A stretch of 59,064 nt of DNA from Bacteroidota bacterium. GTDB taxonomy: Bacteria; Bacteroidota; Bacteroidia; Cytophagales; Cyclobacteriaceae. The position numbers were made by a program, and so were the translations under genes. Of this stretch, positions 26,743 through 36,943 are shown piece by piece. Position 1 is the first letter of the stretch. Each line of letters opens with the position of its first letter. The notes under the pieces were generated by a model. The model searched no databases and was not told the DNA's origin. It was given only the letters and a program-made list of their open reading frames with translations. Location of the stretch: the NCBI GenBank assembly GCA_023412765.1, contig JAEZBX010000133.1:1-59064 (forward strand), in the 5' to 3' direction.

Positions 26743-27855
26743 TTATTTGTAATACGTTACCTCTACACGAAAGCGAGGATCAATCGCTCCGAGTCTATCG
26801 TAGGCAGACTTGGATATTTTAATTACCAGCTTATTATTTACCGCAGTATCCGGTAGTTTTCCCATAACCCGCACAAATACTTCACGATTATTCATTTCAT
26901 TTCGAACTTTCATTATGGTTCCGATGGGAGCAGTTCGATGAAGAGCAAGATATTTACGATTACCGCTAGTACCTTCAATTAATTCAGCCAGACCGCTTTG
27001 TAGCACTTCGTCAGTATTCTTCACTGTCTCGGTTACCCTAATCGTTTGCTCTTCAGATGCCGGTTTAGTAGCTGTACCTGTGCTTGGAGTTTCCTTTTTA
27101 CTTTCAGACACTGTTGAGGTCGAGCTCTGTGCCGGCGGGTTTCCTGTAGGTTGCGAAGGTTGTGAACTTTGTACAACGGGTACAGTTTCCTTTTGAGAGC
27201 GTTCTTCTCTGGCTGTTGTTGCCACCTGTGTCACAGCCCCTTTTGGTGCCGATATGACTAACTGTTGACCGATGCTTATGTCGTTGCCTTCAAGCTTATT
27301 CCATTCCTTAAGCTGTTGGACGCTAATTCCATACTGGCGACTTATCGAATACATAGTCTCTTTCGCCGCCACGGTATGAACTCCATCTTTACCAATATTT
27401 GTGTCAGGAGCAGACTTTTGAGGTAACGAAGAAGATGTTGTACTGCCTTTTTTGATAATGAGTGTTTGCCCGATGGAAAGAGAATTATCTTTCAGGTTGT
27501 TCCATTGTTTGATGTCTTCAATTGAAACGCCATAAAGTTTGGAAATAGAATACATGGTTTCCTTTGCTGCCACAATGTGCGTTGAACCGGGACCGCTGCT
27601 TATAGCCTTTTTCGCCGTATATGGAACCTTGATGATTTGACCAATTTCAAGACCTGCATCAGCAGATGGATTATACTGCAAGATGCTTTCTATAGATGCA
27701 CCATAGCGCCTGGAAATTCCATAAAGGGTTTCTTTCTCACCTACACTATGGATAACGAATAGCTTACCGTTGACAGTTTCTGTCCCAAGAGAATCGCGAT
27801 GCTCCTGGTGAGCATTAAAAAATAAAACGCTCGAAAAAATTAATTCATTAATCAT
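26743..27855 (-). CDS. LysM-repeat protein with RlpA-like C-terminal domain
   Basis: 370 residues. The N terminus is hydrophobic (weak signal), followed by three LysM peptidoglycan-binding repeats at about 35-78, 93-135 and 160-202; the last two share AAKETMYSIS. A Ser/Thr/Pro-rich linker follows to about 265. The C-terminal about 85 residues (LALHRTAPIGTIMKVRNEMN, then LVIKISKSAYDRLGAID) match the double-psi beta-barrel of RlpA-type lytic or cell-wall proteins. Likely a periplasmic cell-wall protein. Its ATG overlaps the DUF4905 stop by 4 nt (ATGA). Confidence 0.88.
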   Translation of the reverse strand: MINELIFSSVLFFNAHQEHRDSLGTETVNGKLFVIHSVGEKETLYGISRRYGASIESILQYNPSADAGLEIGQIIKVPYTAKKAISSGPGSTHIVAAKETMYSISKLYGVSIEDIKQWNNLKDNSLSIGQTLIIKKGSTTSSSLPQKSAPDTNIGKDGVHTVAAKETMYSISRQYGISVQQLKEWNKLEGNDISIGQQLVISAPKGAVTQVATTAREERSQKETVPVVQSSQPSQPTGNPPAQSSTSTVSESKKETPSTGTATKPASEEQTIRVTETVKNTDEVLQSGLAELIEGTSGNRKYLALHRTAPIGTIMKVRNEMNNREVFVRVMGKLPDTAVNNKLVIKISKSAYDRLGAIDPRFRVEVTYYK

Positions 27856-28679
27856 AAAATCTTGTAACTAACCAACTCTCCTTTATTCCGCACGAAAATT
27901 AAGCAACCTGATAAGATGAAAAAAGTATCCAAACCAATTCCCTGCAGATGTTCTCCAAGTTTTTCCTTTAGCAATAGCGTCCCATCAGGTGAAAGCACGA
28001 ACAAATAGTTCGCCATTTCATTTTCTTGAAGATAACACGAAATAAAAATTAAAGAGTCGTGTTCCAGGTATTCCAACGCTGAAGTCGGTAATAAATTGAA
28101 TTTTCGGTTTAAAAAAGTTTTCACGGTATTAAAATACGGATGCCCTTCCGGGTAATGGTGGGGGCGGCGCACTTTCTCCTCTTTTCTTACATGAAATAAT
28201 GAAGGTCCAACCTGGGCACCAGTGCTAGCGTCAAGCACTAGTTGCTGTTTTCCAAATTTTTCTGTGGCACCTCTCACATATTCGCCTGAAATCGCCTCGA
28301 TCGTAAAATCATTTTTCCACCAGGCAACCTTCTCCTCACAAATATGGTACGCCAGCACTGCTTTTTTATCGGGGTTATTTGTATCTGTATAAAGAGTAAA
28401 AAGTGCAAAATTGCCTGCCATTCCACTTAGGCTTATCCACCAAGGCTCCTCCATCTCTTTGTTGGTCCAGACGAATTTATCGAGCTTGTAATCAAGGGCA
28501 GAGAACCGTACCCGCCGCTGTTCATGTTCACGCACTTCGATAAGAATTAAGTCTCGTTCGTCAGAAACTTTCAAGTTCCAGATAACACCATCAAAAACCT
28601 GCGAAAACTTAAAGGCTATACTGCGCGACAACTGTATAAAGTTTAAATTTATGTAAACTAAGGAGTTATGTTTTGTCAA
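27852..28679 (-). CDS. DUF4905 domain-containing protein
   Basis: 275 codons. The sequence fits the Bacteroidota-specific DUF4905 family: DGVIWNLKVSDERDLILIE, then WTNKEMEEPWWISLSG and GATEKFGKQQLVLD. No signal peptide and no function known. The only start at the N terminus is TTG at 28679 or TTG at 28631; no ATG lies near, so the start is unsure. It is cotranscribed with the LysM gene, which may mean a shared envelope role. Confidence 0.75.
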   Translation of the reverse strand: MTKHNSLVYINLNFIQLSRSIAFKFSQVFDGVIWNLKVSDERDLILIEVREHEQRRVRFSALDYKLDKFVWTNKEMEEPWWISLSGMAGNFALFTLYTDTNNPDKKAVLAYHICEEKVAWWKNDFTIEAISGEYVRGATEKFGKQQLVLDASTGAQVGPSLFHVRKEEKVRRPHHYPEGHPYFNTVKTFLNRKFNLLPTSALEYLEHDSLIFISCYLQENEMANYLFVLSPDGTLLLKEKLGEHLQGIGLDTFFILSGCLIFVRNKGELVSYKIL

Positions 28680-28713
28680 CTTGATTTAAAACATGATTTT
28701 TACCAATGAGCCC

Positions 28714-28721
28714 CAAATATA
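28714..28721 (-). promoter_or_regulatory. Candidate -7 box TATATTTG of the DUF4905-LysM operon
   Basis: An exact TAnnTTTG match on the minus strand, 35 nt before the TTG start. No -33 TTG at the usual spacing. Confidence 0.38.
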
Positions 28722-28801
28722 GGCCAAAGTAGTCGGAATAATTTGGTGACTTGATCGAGGGCGAATATGAACGTTGATATTATGACTTGGAGCCGATGCC
28801 T

Positions 28802-30145
28802 ATGAAGAACCTTATTTCAAAGTCAACCTTGCTTTTCTTTCTTATGACGGCGCAGATGGTACTTGCGCAAAACACAAAAGTCATGGTGATGGAAATTAAG
28901 GATGTCATAGATCCCCGCATGACTCGATATGTGGAACTGGCATTAAATCACGCCAAGCAAACTGAAGCTGAGATAATAATAATCGAAATGGATACTTACG
29001 GCGGTATTCTCACAGATGCCAAAGACATCGTGGACAAACTAATGGCATTCCAAAAGCCGCTGTGGGTTTTCATTAATGCTGATGCTGCTTCCGCTGGTGC
29101 GCTAATATCAATTGCATGTGATAGTATTTACATGGCACCTGGAGCGAGTATAGGTGCCGCTACCGTTGTAGATGGGAGTGGCGAACGCGCACCTGATAAA
29201 TATCAGTCCTACATGCGATCTATAATGAGATCGACTGCGGAGGAAAACAACCGAAACCCAGTGATCGCAGAAGGAATGGTCGACGAAAATGTGGAGTTGG
29301 AGGGTGTTAAGAAGGTTGGACAGGTTATCACTTTTTCTACCTCTGAGGCTATACGAAATGGTTATTGTGAAGGCAAAGTTTCTTCAATTGAAGAAATCTT
29401 GAAAAAAAATAACGTAGCATCATATGACATCGACCGGTTTACACTGAGTCGCACTGAGAAAATTATTAGCATTTTCCTGAATCCGTTTATCAGCGGAATA
29501 CTCATCCTGGTGATTTTAGGTGGAATATATTTTGAAATGCAAACACCAGGGGTGGGATTTGCAGGATTGGCAGCACTGGTTGCGCTCATCCTTTACCTCG
29601 TACCCTACTATCTGAACGGACTCGCAGAAAACTGGGAGATCATCGCATTCTTCGCAGGGTTGGCGTTAATTGCCGTAGAGATTTTTGTGATTCCGGGATT
29701 TGGTATTGCTGGCATTGGTGGCATTTGCCTCGTGGTGGGATCATTAGTACTCATTATGCTCAATAACGACGCATTTGATTTCGAATTTGTGCCTATGAAT
29801 GATGCGCTGAGAGCATTGGCCGCGGTAATGGGTGGCCTATTGGGTTCGATGGTATTGTTTTTTGTAGGAGGTTCCAAACTTCCTGATACAAGATTTTTCA
29901 AACGCATCGCTCTAACCGACACGCAGGACAGTGTTCAGGGATATACAGCTAACTTTATTACCAACTCCCTGACTGGCAAAAAGGGAATAACGGAAACCGT
30001 ATTGCGACCCAGTGGTAAAGTTGTGATCGATGGCGTAATTTATGACGCATACACACGAGGTGAATACATTGACAAAGGCTCACCTGTGGAGGTAGTCAAT
30101 GTAATCGGATCAAGCTTGCTCGTAAGAAAAACCGCGGCAGAATGA
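28802..30145 (+). CDS. NfeD family membrane serine protease (ClpP-like)
   Basis: 447 residues from ATG 28802, chosen because it starts a good signal peptide (MKNLISKSTLLFFLMTAQMVLA); two upstream starts add only a few residues. A ClpP/crotonase-like protease domain follows with Ser97 in ADAASAGALIS and a candidate Lys133 general base, as in archaeal stomatin-specific protease PH1510. After that come four or five membrane helices (about 220-340) and a C-terminal OB-like NfeD domain (TGKKGITETVLRPSGKVVIDG). Likely acts on stomatin-like membrane partners. It overlaps kdsB by ATGA. Confidence 0.92.
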   Translation: MKNLISKSTLLFFLMTAQMVLAQNTKVMVMEIKDVIDPRMTRYVELALNHAKQTEAEIIIIEMDTYGGILTDAKDIVDKLMAFQKPLWVFINADAASAGALISIACDSIYMAPGASIGAATVVDGSGERAPDKYQSYMRSIMRSTAEENNRNPVIAEGMVDENVELEGVKKVGQVITFSTSEAIRNGYCEGKVSSIEEILKKNNVASYDIDRFTLSRTEKIISIFLNPFISGILILVILGGIYFEMQTPGVGFAGLAALVALILYLVPYYLNGLAENWEIIAFFAGLALIAVEIFVIPGFGIAGIGGICLVVGSLVLIMLNNDAFDFEFVPMNDALRALAAVMGGLLGSMVLFFVGGSKLPDTRFFKRIALTDTQDSVQGYTANFITNSLTGKKGITETVLRPSGKVVIDGVIYDAYTRGEYIDKGSPVEVVNVIGSSLLVRKTAAE

Positions 30146-30882
30146 AAATCATCGGAATAATACCCTCCCGATATGCGTCGACACGCTTTCCTGCAAAATC
30201 GCTTGCAGTCATCAGGGGCAAGTCCATGATCCAACGGGTGTACGAACAGGCCCAACAATCCAGTGCGCTTAACGATGTGGTTGTTGCAACAGATCATGAG
30301 GAAATATATAACCACGTGAAAAAATTTGGTGGTTCAGTATGCATGACGAAAACTGACCATGTGAGCGGGACAGACAGATGCCATGAAGCGCTTACGCATC
30401 AGCGAACGAAGTATGACTATGTGATCAATATTCAGGGTGATGAGCCTTTTATCCAACCACAACAAATAGATCTTCTCGCAGGAAGGCTTGATGGTGTGAC
30501 TGAAATCGCTACGCTGATCAAAGAGCTTACAAATGAAGAACAATTGTTTAGCCCAAGCGTGGTGAAGGTTGTTTGTAACAATACTATGGAGGCGCTTTAT
30601 TTTAGTCGTTCTCCGATCCCTCACATACGTAATACGCCGGAAAAGGAGTGGACCAACAAACATAAATTTTACAAACACATCGGAATGTATGCGTATCGTG
30701 CCGATGTACTCGAACGACTGCACAGATTGTCTGTCTCGTCGCTTGAAAAAGCAGAATCCTTGGAACAGCTGCGATGGTTGGAGAATGGATTCAAGATTAG
30801 TGTGGCTGAAACTACGACAGAAACGTTAGGCATTGATACGCCAGAAGACTTAGAAAAGGCGCTTGAAATTCTCAAGAAGTAG
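30142..30882 (+). CDS. kdsB: 3-deoxy-manno-octulosonate cytidylyltransferase (CMP-Kdo synthase)
   Basis: 246 residues, close to the family norm. Uses CTP to activate Kdo for lipopolysaccharide inner core synthesis. Nucleotide-binding landmarks are GIIPSRYASTRFPAKSL at the start, HVSGTDRCHEA near 73, and INIQGDEPFIQP near 97. LGIDTPEDLEKA closes the protein. Starts inside the nfeD stop (ATGA overlap). Confidence 0.96.
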   Translation: MKIIGIIPSRYASTRFPAKSLAVIRGKSMIQRVYEQAQQSSALNDVVVATDHEEIYNHVKKFGGSVCMTKTDHVSGTDRCHEALTHQRTKYDYVINIQGDEPFIQPQQIDLLAGRLDGVTEIATLIKELTNEEQLFSPSVVKVVCNNTMEALYFSRSPIPHIRNTPEKEWTNKHKFYKHIGMYAYRADVLERLHRLSVSSLEKAESLEQLRWLENGFKISVAETTTETLGIDTPEDLEKALEILKK

Positions 30883-30899
30883 AGTCGTTTACAATTACT

Positions 30900-31913
30900 C
30901 TACCTGACCATTATGGCAGACGATACACTTGACATTTCAAGTTTACTTATCGCAAAGTCCCTGATCTCCCTGTAAACGCCATCTACATCCTTGGATGTCA
31001 TAGAAGATCCTAATACATGTGCACCAGCTTCGGGCATAGCTTTGGCAACTTTCAGATGGTTCGGCGTGGCCAGTTGTTCGTTCATTTCTAACATCGCACT
31101 CACTTTTACTTGTGGGTCCTGATGCTGTTCATCTTTGTAATAATAAAGCGTTAACGATGGCTGATGAATACGGGCAAATAGCTGTTTACTCATGGTTGTT
31201 TCGAGGAGTTCCTCCAATTCAGTAAGCGACTCCAGACGATATTTGTTGTTCCAATACTTTGCATGTTCACCGTTTGAATCTGTTACGCGATAGTCTCCTC
31301 CCATTACCAACCGGGCAATTTGCAATCCCCATGGATCATTTAGCAGAAATGCTGCAGGATCGTTGATCGCGATGTTGGGAGAAAGATTGATAAGAGCGAA
31401 TACATCCTCAGGATATTCAGCCGCCAGCATAAGTGCTAAAGTGCCGCCCGTTGAGGTACTTAATAGTATAATTTTTTCTCCAAGTTGTTTGCCCACCGCC
31501 AATGCCTCTTTAGCACTCTCCCAGGCTCGCTCAGCAGTAAAGTTCACCAGGGCGTCCGTTGTATCAATCCCATGATCGGCTAGTCTTGGCAGAAAAAGAT
31601 TACACCCGAATTCTTTTGCGAACCTGCGATGAATCGGATCCCCTTCGATCTGGCTGGCAGAAAATCCATGCAGGTACACAATCGCATAGGGAGTTTTCTG
31701 TTTGGTGCTATCATTCCAGATAATTCGGGCTTCATTATTGGGCTTTATGTTGTGTCGCGACTCCTTTGAAGTGATATAGGCTTCCAGACCTGCAGACTGC
31801 ATCGGTACAGCCGGCATTGTTTTGCTGTATTCCGGTGCCTCCGGTTTTGGACCGACGAGGTACACCACTACCAGGATCACCAATGGAATGCCTACTTTAA
31901 TGAGTCGCTTCAC
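30900..31913 (-). CDS. Membrane-anchored alpha/beta hydrolase
   Basis: 337 residues. One N-terminal hydrophobic anchor (LIKVGIPLVILVVVYLVG) precedes an alpha/beta-hydrolase fold. The oxyanion stretch is VYLHGFSAS. The nucleophile elbow reads LLSTSTGG, so the small residue before the serine is a threonine or serine rather than the classic glycine. Candidate Asp lies near KDEQHQDPQ and candidate His in EAGAHVLGS. The substrate is unknown; lipid or ester hydrolysis is possible. It runs convergently towards kdsB with 17 nt between stops. Confidence 0.85.
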   Translation of the reverse strand: MKRLIKVGIPLVILVVVYLVGPKPEAPEYSKTMPAVPMQSAGLEAYITSKESRHNIKPNNEARIIWNDSTKQKTPYAIVYLHGFSASQIEGDPIHRRFAKEFGCNLFLPRLADHGIDTTDALVNFTAERAWESAKEALAVGKQLGEKIILLSTSTGGTLALMLAAEYPEDVFALINLSPNIAINDPAAFLLNDPWGLQIARLVMGGDYRVTDSNGEHAKYWNNKYRLESLTELEELLETTMSKQLFARIHQPSLTLYYYKDEQHQDPQVKVSAMLEMNEQLATPNHLKVAKAMPEAGAHVLGSSMTSKDVDGVYREIRDFAISKLEMSSVSSAIMVR

Positions 31914-32175
31914 GGTTAAATGATTGATAATCCCGAAAGATAAGAATCGTTAATATTCGAAATGCAATAATATTGACGCTGTTTTTTCAATATCGAAAAC
32001 GGTCCAAAAAAAACAAACTCAAGCATTCCACTTCCAATTCAGTCCATCAAATCGTGTTGCCATTGCACATCTGGTCGGTTTTCGTCGAAAATGAATGGTT
32101 TTAAGAAATTATAGTGAGTCAGCCTTATGGAATTTTAATTGAACAGGCATCATAGGGTAAAAATAAATACCATCT

Positions 32176-33489
32176 ATGAAACCATGGAAATATTTTGTAC
32201 TCACAGGATTGGCAGTAGGATCAATTCTGTTGCTAGGGTTCTCTTTTCGAAAAATCGGTGGAGATGAGAAAAAAAAGAAGCCTTTTGTTCCTCCAAAAGG
32301 GTGCGTCTATCGCACATTGATGGGTGAGGAATCATCAGAATTTCACAGCCAATACAAAACGCCAGAAAAAGTTATGCTATCAATTGATCGCGGCTTGTCC
32401 TGGATTATTAGGGCACAGAATGCTAATGGCGGTTGGGGCGCCGGCAGTCACAGCCGACAGGATATTATTGATCCACACGCCGTCGAACCGGATCCAGCAA
32501 CAACAGCAATGGTTGCGATGGCGATCTTGCGAAGTGGTTCTAACCTGAAAGGGGGTACTCATTCAAAAGAATTACAAAAAGCAATTGAATTTCTATTGAG
32601 CGCAGTGGAAAATTCCCAGGATGAAAGCCTCAATATCACCAACTTGACTGGAACACAGATCCAAATGAAGTTGGGCCAAAACATCGATGTGATCCTTACT
32701 GCTCAGTTCCTATCTAACGTTCTGGACTATGCGACGGACGACAAGTTATTATATCAACGCATCCAAAGAAATCTTAACACGTGTGTTTCAAAAATTCAGC
32801 GCGCGCAGGATGCAAGTGGAAATATCGCCGGAGCCGGATGGGCTGGCGTTCTCCAATCATCGTTTGCCGCAAATGCGCTTGAGACTGCACAGGCCAAAGG
32901 AGCCAACGTGGACAACGAACTATTAGAACGGTCGCGCCAGGCACAAAAGAATAACTACGATACAAAGACCGGCGATGTCAATACGGACATGGGTGCAGGT
33001 GTAATGTTGTATTCTATCTCTGGTTCCGTGAGGGCCAGCGCCAAAGAAGCGAGACTTGTAGAGGAAGAATTCGAAAAGGCTAAACGCGAAGGTAGACTGT
33101 TAGCAAATGCTCCGGTATCAGCCGAAAACCTTCAACGAATTGGTTTCGATAAAGACGATGCTTTGAAGTACACAACCGCGTATGAAGTGTACCAATCAGC
33201 AAAAGAAAAAGCGCAACGTGATGATGTAATGGATGGATTTGGAAGCAACGGCGGAGAAGAATTCTTAAGTTACCTGCAAACAGGTGAAAGCATGGTTATC
33301 GGCAAAGACGAAGGTTGGCAAAAATGGTACGATAATATAAGTGGCCGAATGTTAAAAATTCAAAACAACGATGGCAGCTGGAATGGTCATCATTGCATCA
33401 CAAGTCCGGTGTTTTGTACAGCCACAAGTCTTCTGATTCTTTCGATCAATAATGACATACATAAATTGACAGCCATAGGAGAAAATTGA
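32176..33489 (+). CDS. Membrane-anchored protein with prenyltransferase/squalene-oxidase repeats
   Basis: 437 residues. An N-terminal hydrophobic anchor (YFVLTGLAVGSILLLGFSF) is followed by a basic stretch (GGDEKKKKPFVPPKG) and a helical domain with repeats of the squalene-cyclase/prenyltransferase alpha/alpha toroid: SWIIRAQNANGGWGAG near 77 and MLKIQNNDGSWNGHHC near 395. The DxDD catalytic acid of cyclases is not seen, so it may bind rather than cyclise. Such proteins of unknown function occur in many bacterial envelopes. A clear terminator follows at 33511. Confidence 0.75.
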   Translation: MKPWKYFVLTGLAVGSILLLGFSFRKIGGDEKKKKPFVPPKGCVYRTLMGEESSEFHSQYKTPEKVMLSIDRGLSWIIRAQNANGGWGAGSHSRQDIIDPHAVEPDPATTAMVAMAILRSGSNLKGGTHSKELQKAIEFLLSAVENSQDESLNITNLTGTQIQMKLGQNIDVILTAQFLSNVLDYATDDKLLYQRIQRNLNTCVSKIQRAQDASGNIAGAGWAGVLQSSFAANALETAQAKGANVDNELLERSRQAQKNNYDTKTGDVNTDMGAGVMLYSISGSVRASAKEARLVEEEFEKAKREGRLLANAPVSAENLQRIGFDKDDALKYTTAYEVYQSAKEKAQRDDVMDGFGSNGGEEFLSYLQTGESMVIGKDEGWQKWYDNISGRMLKIQNNDGSWNGHHCITSPVFCTATSLLILSINNDIHKLTAIGEN

Positions 33490-33510
33490 AGTTCAAAATA
33501 TGCAATCAGT

Positions 33511-33534
33511 AAAGCCCCAAGAGAGGGGCTTTTT
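33511..33534 (+). terminator. Rho-independent terminator
   Basis: Stem AAGCCCC / GGGGCTT with an AAGAGA loop, then a T run. It lies 22 nt after the stop of the squalene-oxidase-repeat gene. Confidence 0.9.
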
Positions 33535-33629
33535 TGTTTACACAATACGTGCTAAGTCCTTCGCGCTGCGATGTTTTGCGCACTGCTTTGTAATCGATTT
33601 TCATTATTTTACAGATAAAATCTCTGAGT

Positions 33630-34205
33630 ATGATTGAGCACCGAACGATTGCCGACATGGAGCTTGGCCTCGAAAATATTAGGAATTCGCCAGCAGATAA
33701 TGGAGTCCTGTTCATGATTGTGGTAAGACCCAGAAAGCGGGAACGCGAGGTACCCTGGTATTGCAATATCTCGCCAGAATTTGGAGTTCAGGGTGACCAT
33801 TGGTCGAAGGGATGTTGGAAAACATTGCCTGACGGCAGCCCTGATCCTTCTGTACAAATCTCGTTAATTAACAGCCGGTGTCTTCACCTTATTGCAACAT
33901 CCAAAGACCGGTGGCCACTCGCCGGTGACAACCTTGTTGTGGATTTGGATTTGAGTACCTCAAACATAAAGCCAGGCCAATGGCTTGAGATTGGTTCGGC
34001 CGTTCTTGAAATAACCGATGTTCCTCACACGGGTTGTATGAAATTCAGAGATCGATTTGGTGTGGAGGCGTTAAAATTTGTGAGTACGAAGGATGCTCGT
34101 GAACTTCGATTGCGCGGAGCTTTTGCCAAGGTTATTACGGCGGGCGAAATTCGGGTTGGAGACAGGATCAAAAAGATCGTAAGAGTAGATCGGATTGCAG
34201 TTTAA
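33630..34205 (+). CDS. MOSC domain-containing protein
   Basis: 191 residues, a small beta-barrel domain related to the molybdenum-cofactor sulfurase C-terminal domain. The conserved cysteine is in VPHTGCMKFRDRFG near residue 134, and DLDLSTSNIKPGQWLEIG precedes it. Stand-alone MOSC proteins (YiiM-like) reduce or transfer sulfur with molybdenum cofactor, but the present substrate is unknown. ATG at 33630. Confidence 0.85.
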   Translation: MIEHRTIADMELGLENIRNSPADNGVLFMIVVRPRKREREVPWYCNISPEFGVQGDHWSKGCWKTLPDGSPDPSVQISLINSRCLHLIATSKDRWPLAGDNLVVDLDLSTSNIKPGQWLEIGSAVLEITDVPHTGCMKFRDRFGVEALKFVSTKDARELRLRGAFAKVITAGEIRVGDRIKKIVRVDRIAV

Positions 34206-34359
34206 TTCGAAGCCTTTTATCCCTTCCTATCATATTCGGACACGCTCTTGAACATTTGTGAACACTGTTGGCTGGCCAATATCTTGTTTTTGGTCGTCAT
34301 GCAACCTTTTTATGCGCGCACGATCTTTGGTCAACGAGTTCACTAACATCCGACTAAGT

Positions 34360-36816
34360 ATGATCCGTAATTACATCAAGGTTGCTTTTCGATCGATATT
34401 CAGAAACAAGCTAACCGCCTTTATAAACATCGCTGGCCTTGCACTCTCGATGGCTTGTGCTACTTTGATATATCTATACATTTCAGACGAGATCAGCTAC
34501 GAAAAATACCATTCTAATGCCGATAGAATGTACAGGGTAACTCGTAGTTTTCATTCGCCTGAAGGCAAAGTCAATCTGCATCTTGCAAATGTTGCTCCCC
34601 CGATCGGGCCGCTCTTGAAAAATGACTTTGGTGAGATTGAAACCATTGCACGCACCCTCAACACAACACTCGTACTCGGATTGGAAGAAGATGGCATGCT
34701 GAAAATTTCAAACAGCGAGGATAATTTGTATCTGGCCGAGCCGGACATATTTAAAATTTTTGATATCACAGTAAAATCGGGTGATCCGGCGACGGCGCTA
34801 TCCCGGCCATTTACGATTATGCTCTCGGAAAGCGCTGCGAAACGATATTTCAATAGCGAGAACATTTTAGGCAGGCGATTACGAGTGAACAATGCATTCG
34901 ACGTTGAGATCACAGGTGTTTTCAAAAATTTTCCTTTCCAATCGCATTGGCATCCTGAATTCCTTGCTTCATTTTCCACCCTGGAGAATGATGATATTTA
35001 TGGTAGACAAGGATTAGAGACGAATTGGGGAAACAATTCTTTCGGCACATATTTCCTATTAGAGAAAGGCGCTGACCCGAAGAAACTCGAGGCACGTCTT
35101 CCGTCATTTATGGATAAACATTTTGGCAATTATGCGCGTGGCAACTGGGGGGCTAAAGCGGATTGGAAGGCTTCAGAATCAACAACACTGTATATACAGA
35201 AAGTAACAGACATCCACCTTCGCTCTCATCTCGACGATGAATTGGAGGCAAATGGCAGTATCACCAACGTATATATGATGGCCATCATTGGTCTTTTCAT
35301 TGTTCTTATCGCCTGCTTCAACTTTATCAACCTGTCGACGGCGAGAGCAACCAAACGCGCGAAAGAAGTTGGACTTCGCAAAGTGGTAGGTGCGTTCAGA
35401 ACGCAATTGATCTATCAATATCTTAGTGAGTCGGTAGTCACTGCGTTGCTCGCACTTCTTTTATCAGCGGGAATCTCAATTCTGACAATCGAAAGACTAA
35501 ACGCTTTCACCAACAAGCAGCTCACACTTGATCTCTTCCAAAATCCTTCACTTGCTATAGGGCTCATCGCATTTGCCCTGGTGGTTGGAATTCTTGCGGG
35601 GATCTATCCGGCATTTGTCATTTCATCTTTTCGACCAGCTGTCACGTTAAAAGGACAGACGGGACAAGCTCCTGGGAAAGGATTACTCAGAAAGGGGCTT
35701 GTCGTTGCTCAGTTCTCGATTTCTATCGTTCTTATAATTGGCACCCTCATCATATTCAAGCAACTTGAATTTCTGAATTCACGGAGCCTTGGATATGAAA
35801 AGGATCAGGTTGTAACCCTACCCTATTATTCAGAACTAGCCGACAGTTATGACGCGTTTTATAATGAACTAACCAAGGCATCATCGATAGAAAATGCAGC
35901 GCGGTCCTCGCGAACCCCAACGGGAAGGCTATTGGACTCATATGGTTCACCTAGGGTCCTTCAAGGCGACAGCCTGAGCGATGTCAATATTGATCTAAAA
36001 AGTATTTCTACAGACACCGAATTTTTTGACACATACGGAGTGTCCATTGCTGCAGGCCGCGTGTTTTCAAAAGAGGTTCCTACGGATGATTCATTGGCCT
36101 TTATTATCAATGAAGCGGCGGCGAAGGATATCGGTTGGGAAAATCCTAAGGACTATATTGACCGCGAATTTCAATATGCAGATGTCAAAGGAAAGTTGAT
36201 CGGTATTGTAAAAGATTTTCACTTTGAATCACTTCATCAGCAAATCACACCCATGATCTTTTTGCAGCGGAATACAAATTACAATGCCTTGTCGGTCAAC
36301 ATTGCTGCCGCAGAAATGAAGCAGGGCCTTGAGCATCTGGAAAAGGTATGGAAATCATTTCTGCCTGCCCGCCCTTTCGAATACCAGTTTGTGAGTGAGC
36401 GTTACAGGAACCTGTACGCCGCAGAACAAAAACAAAGTCAGCTGTTTACAGTCTTTGCGGGACTCGCGATTTTGATTGCCAGTCTGGGATTGTTCGGATT
36501 AGCGACATTCAATACGCTTCAAAGAATAAAGGAAATAGGTATTCGCAAGGTTATGGGTGCGTCGGTGTCAAATATTCTTACTTTATTATCAAAAGAAATA
36601 ATTATGCTGGTTGTGATCGCGAACCTGATAGCATGGCCGATCGCATGGTTTTTCATGAACCAGTGGTTAAATACTTTCGCTTATCATATTCAAATGGATG
36701 GCTTGCTCTATATTCTCGCCGCTGGTATGGCTATCGTTGTGGCAATATTGACCGTGAGTATGCAGACCATTAGGGCAGCCATGAGCAATCCGGCAAAAAC
36801 ATTGAGATATGAGTAA
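34360..36816 (+). CDS. ABC transporter permease (FtsX/MacB type)
   Basis: 818 residues from ATG 34360, chosen because it opens the family's usual start (MIRNYIKVAFRSIFRNKLTAFINIAGLALSMA); an upstream in-frame ATG at 34258 adds 34 residues and is unlikely. It has two copies of the MacB_PCD plus FtsX pattern: membrane helix, periplasmic domain, three helices. The characteristic KRAKEVGLRKVVGA and IKEIGIRKVMGA loops occur at the end of each half. Probably exports or extracts envelope molecules with a separate ATPase, not encoded nearby. Confidence 0.9.
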   Translation: MIRNYIKVAFRSIFRNKLTAFINIAGLALSMACATLIYLYISDEISYEKYHSNADRMYRVTRSFHSPEGKVNLHLANVAPPIGPLLKNDFGEIETIARTLNTTLVLGLEEDGMLKISNSEDNLYLAEPDIFKIFDITVKSGDPATALSRPFTIMLSESAAKRYFNSENILGRRLRVNNAFDVEITGVFKNFPFQSHWHPEFLASFSTLENDDIYGRQGLETNWGNNSFGTYFLLEKGADPKKLEARLPSFMDKHFGNYARGNWGAKADWKASESTTLYIQKVTDIHLRSHLDDELEANGSITNVYMMAIIGLFIVLIACFNFINLSTARATKRAKEVGLRKVVGAFRTQLIYQYLSESVVTALLALLLSAGISILTIERLNAFTNKQLTLDLFQNPSLAIGLIAFALVVGILAGIYPAFVISSFRPAVTLKGQTGQAPGKGLLRKGLVVAQFSISIVLIIGTLIIFKQLEFLNSRSLGYEKDQVVTLPYYSELADSYDAFYNELTKASSIENAARSSRTPTGRLLDSYGSPRVLQGDSLSDVNIDLKSISTDTEFFDTYGVSIAAGRVFSKEVPTDDSLAFIINEAAAKDIGWENPKDYIDREFQYADVKGKLIGIVKDFHFESLHQQITPMIFLQRNTNYNALSVNIAAAEMKQGLEHLEKVWKSFLPARPFEYQFVSERYRNLYAAEQKQSQLFTVFAGLAILIASLGLFGLATFNTLQRIKEIGIRKVMGASVSNILTLLSKEIIMLVVIANLIAWPIAWFFMNQWLNTFAYHIQMDGLLYILAAGMAIVVAILTVSMQTIRAAMSNPAKTLRYE

Positions 36817-36943
36817 GTGGTTAAACGCTGAAAGCAAAAAGCAGTAGGCTTATGAGCATGACCGACCGCATCGATCAATGATCACGGTGACAATATCTCC
36901 AGCTGGGCCAGAGTTATCATCGATAGACTTTATCCTTTGTGTG

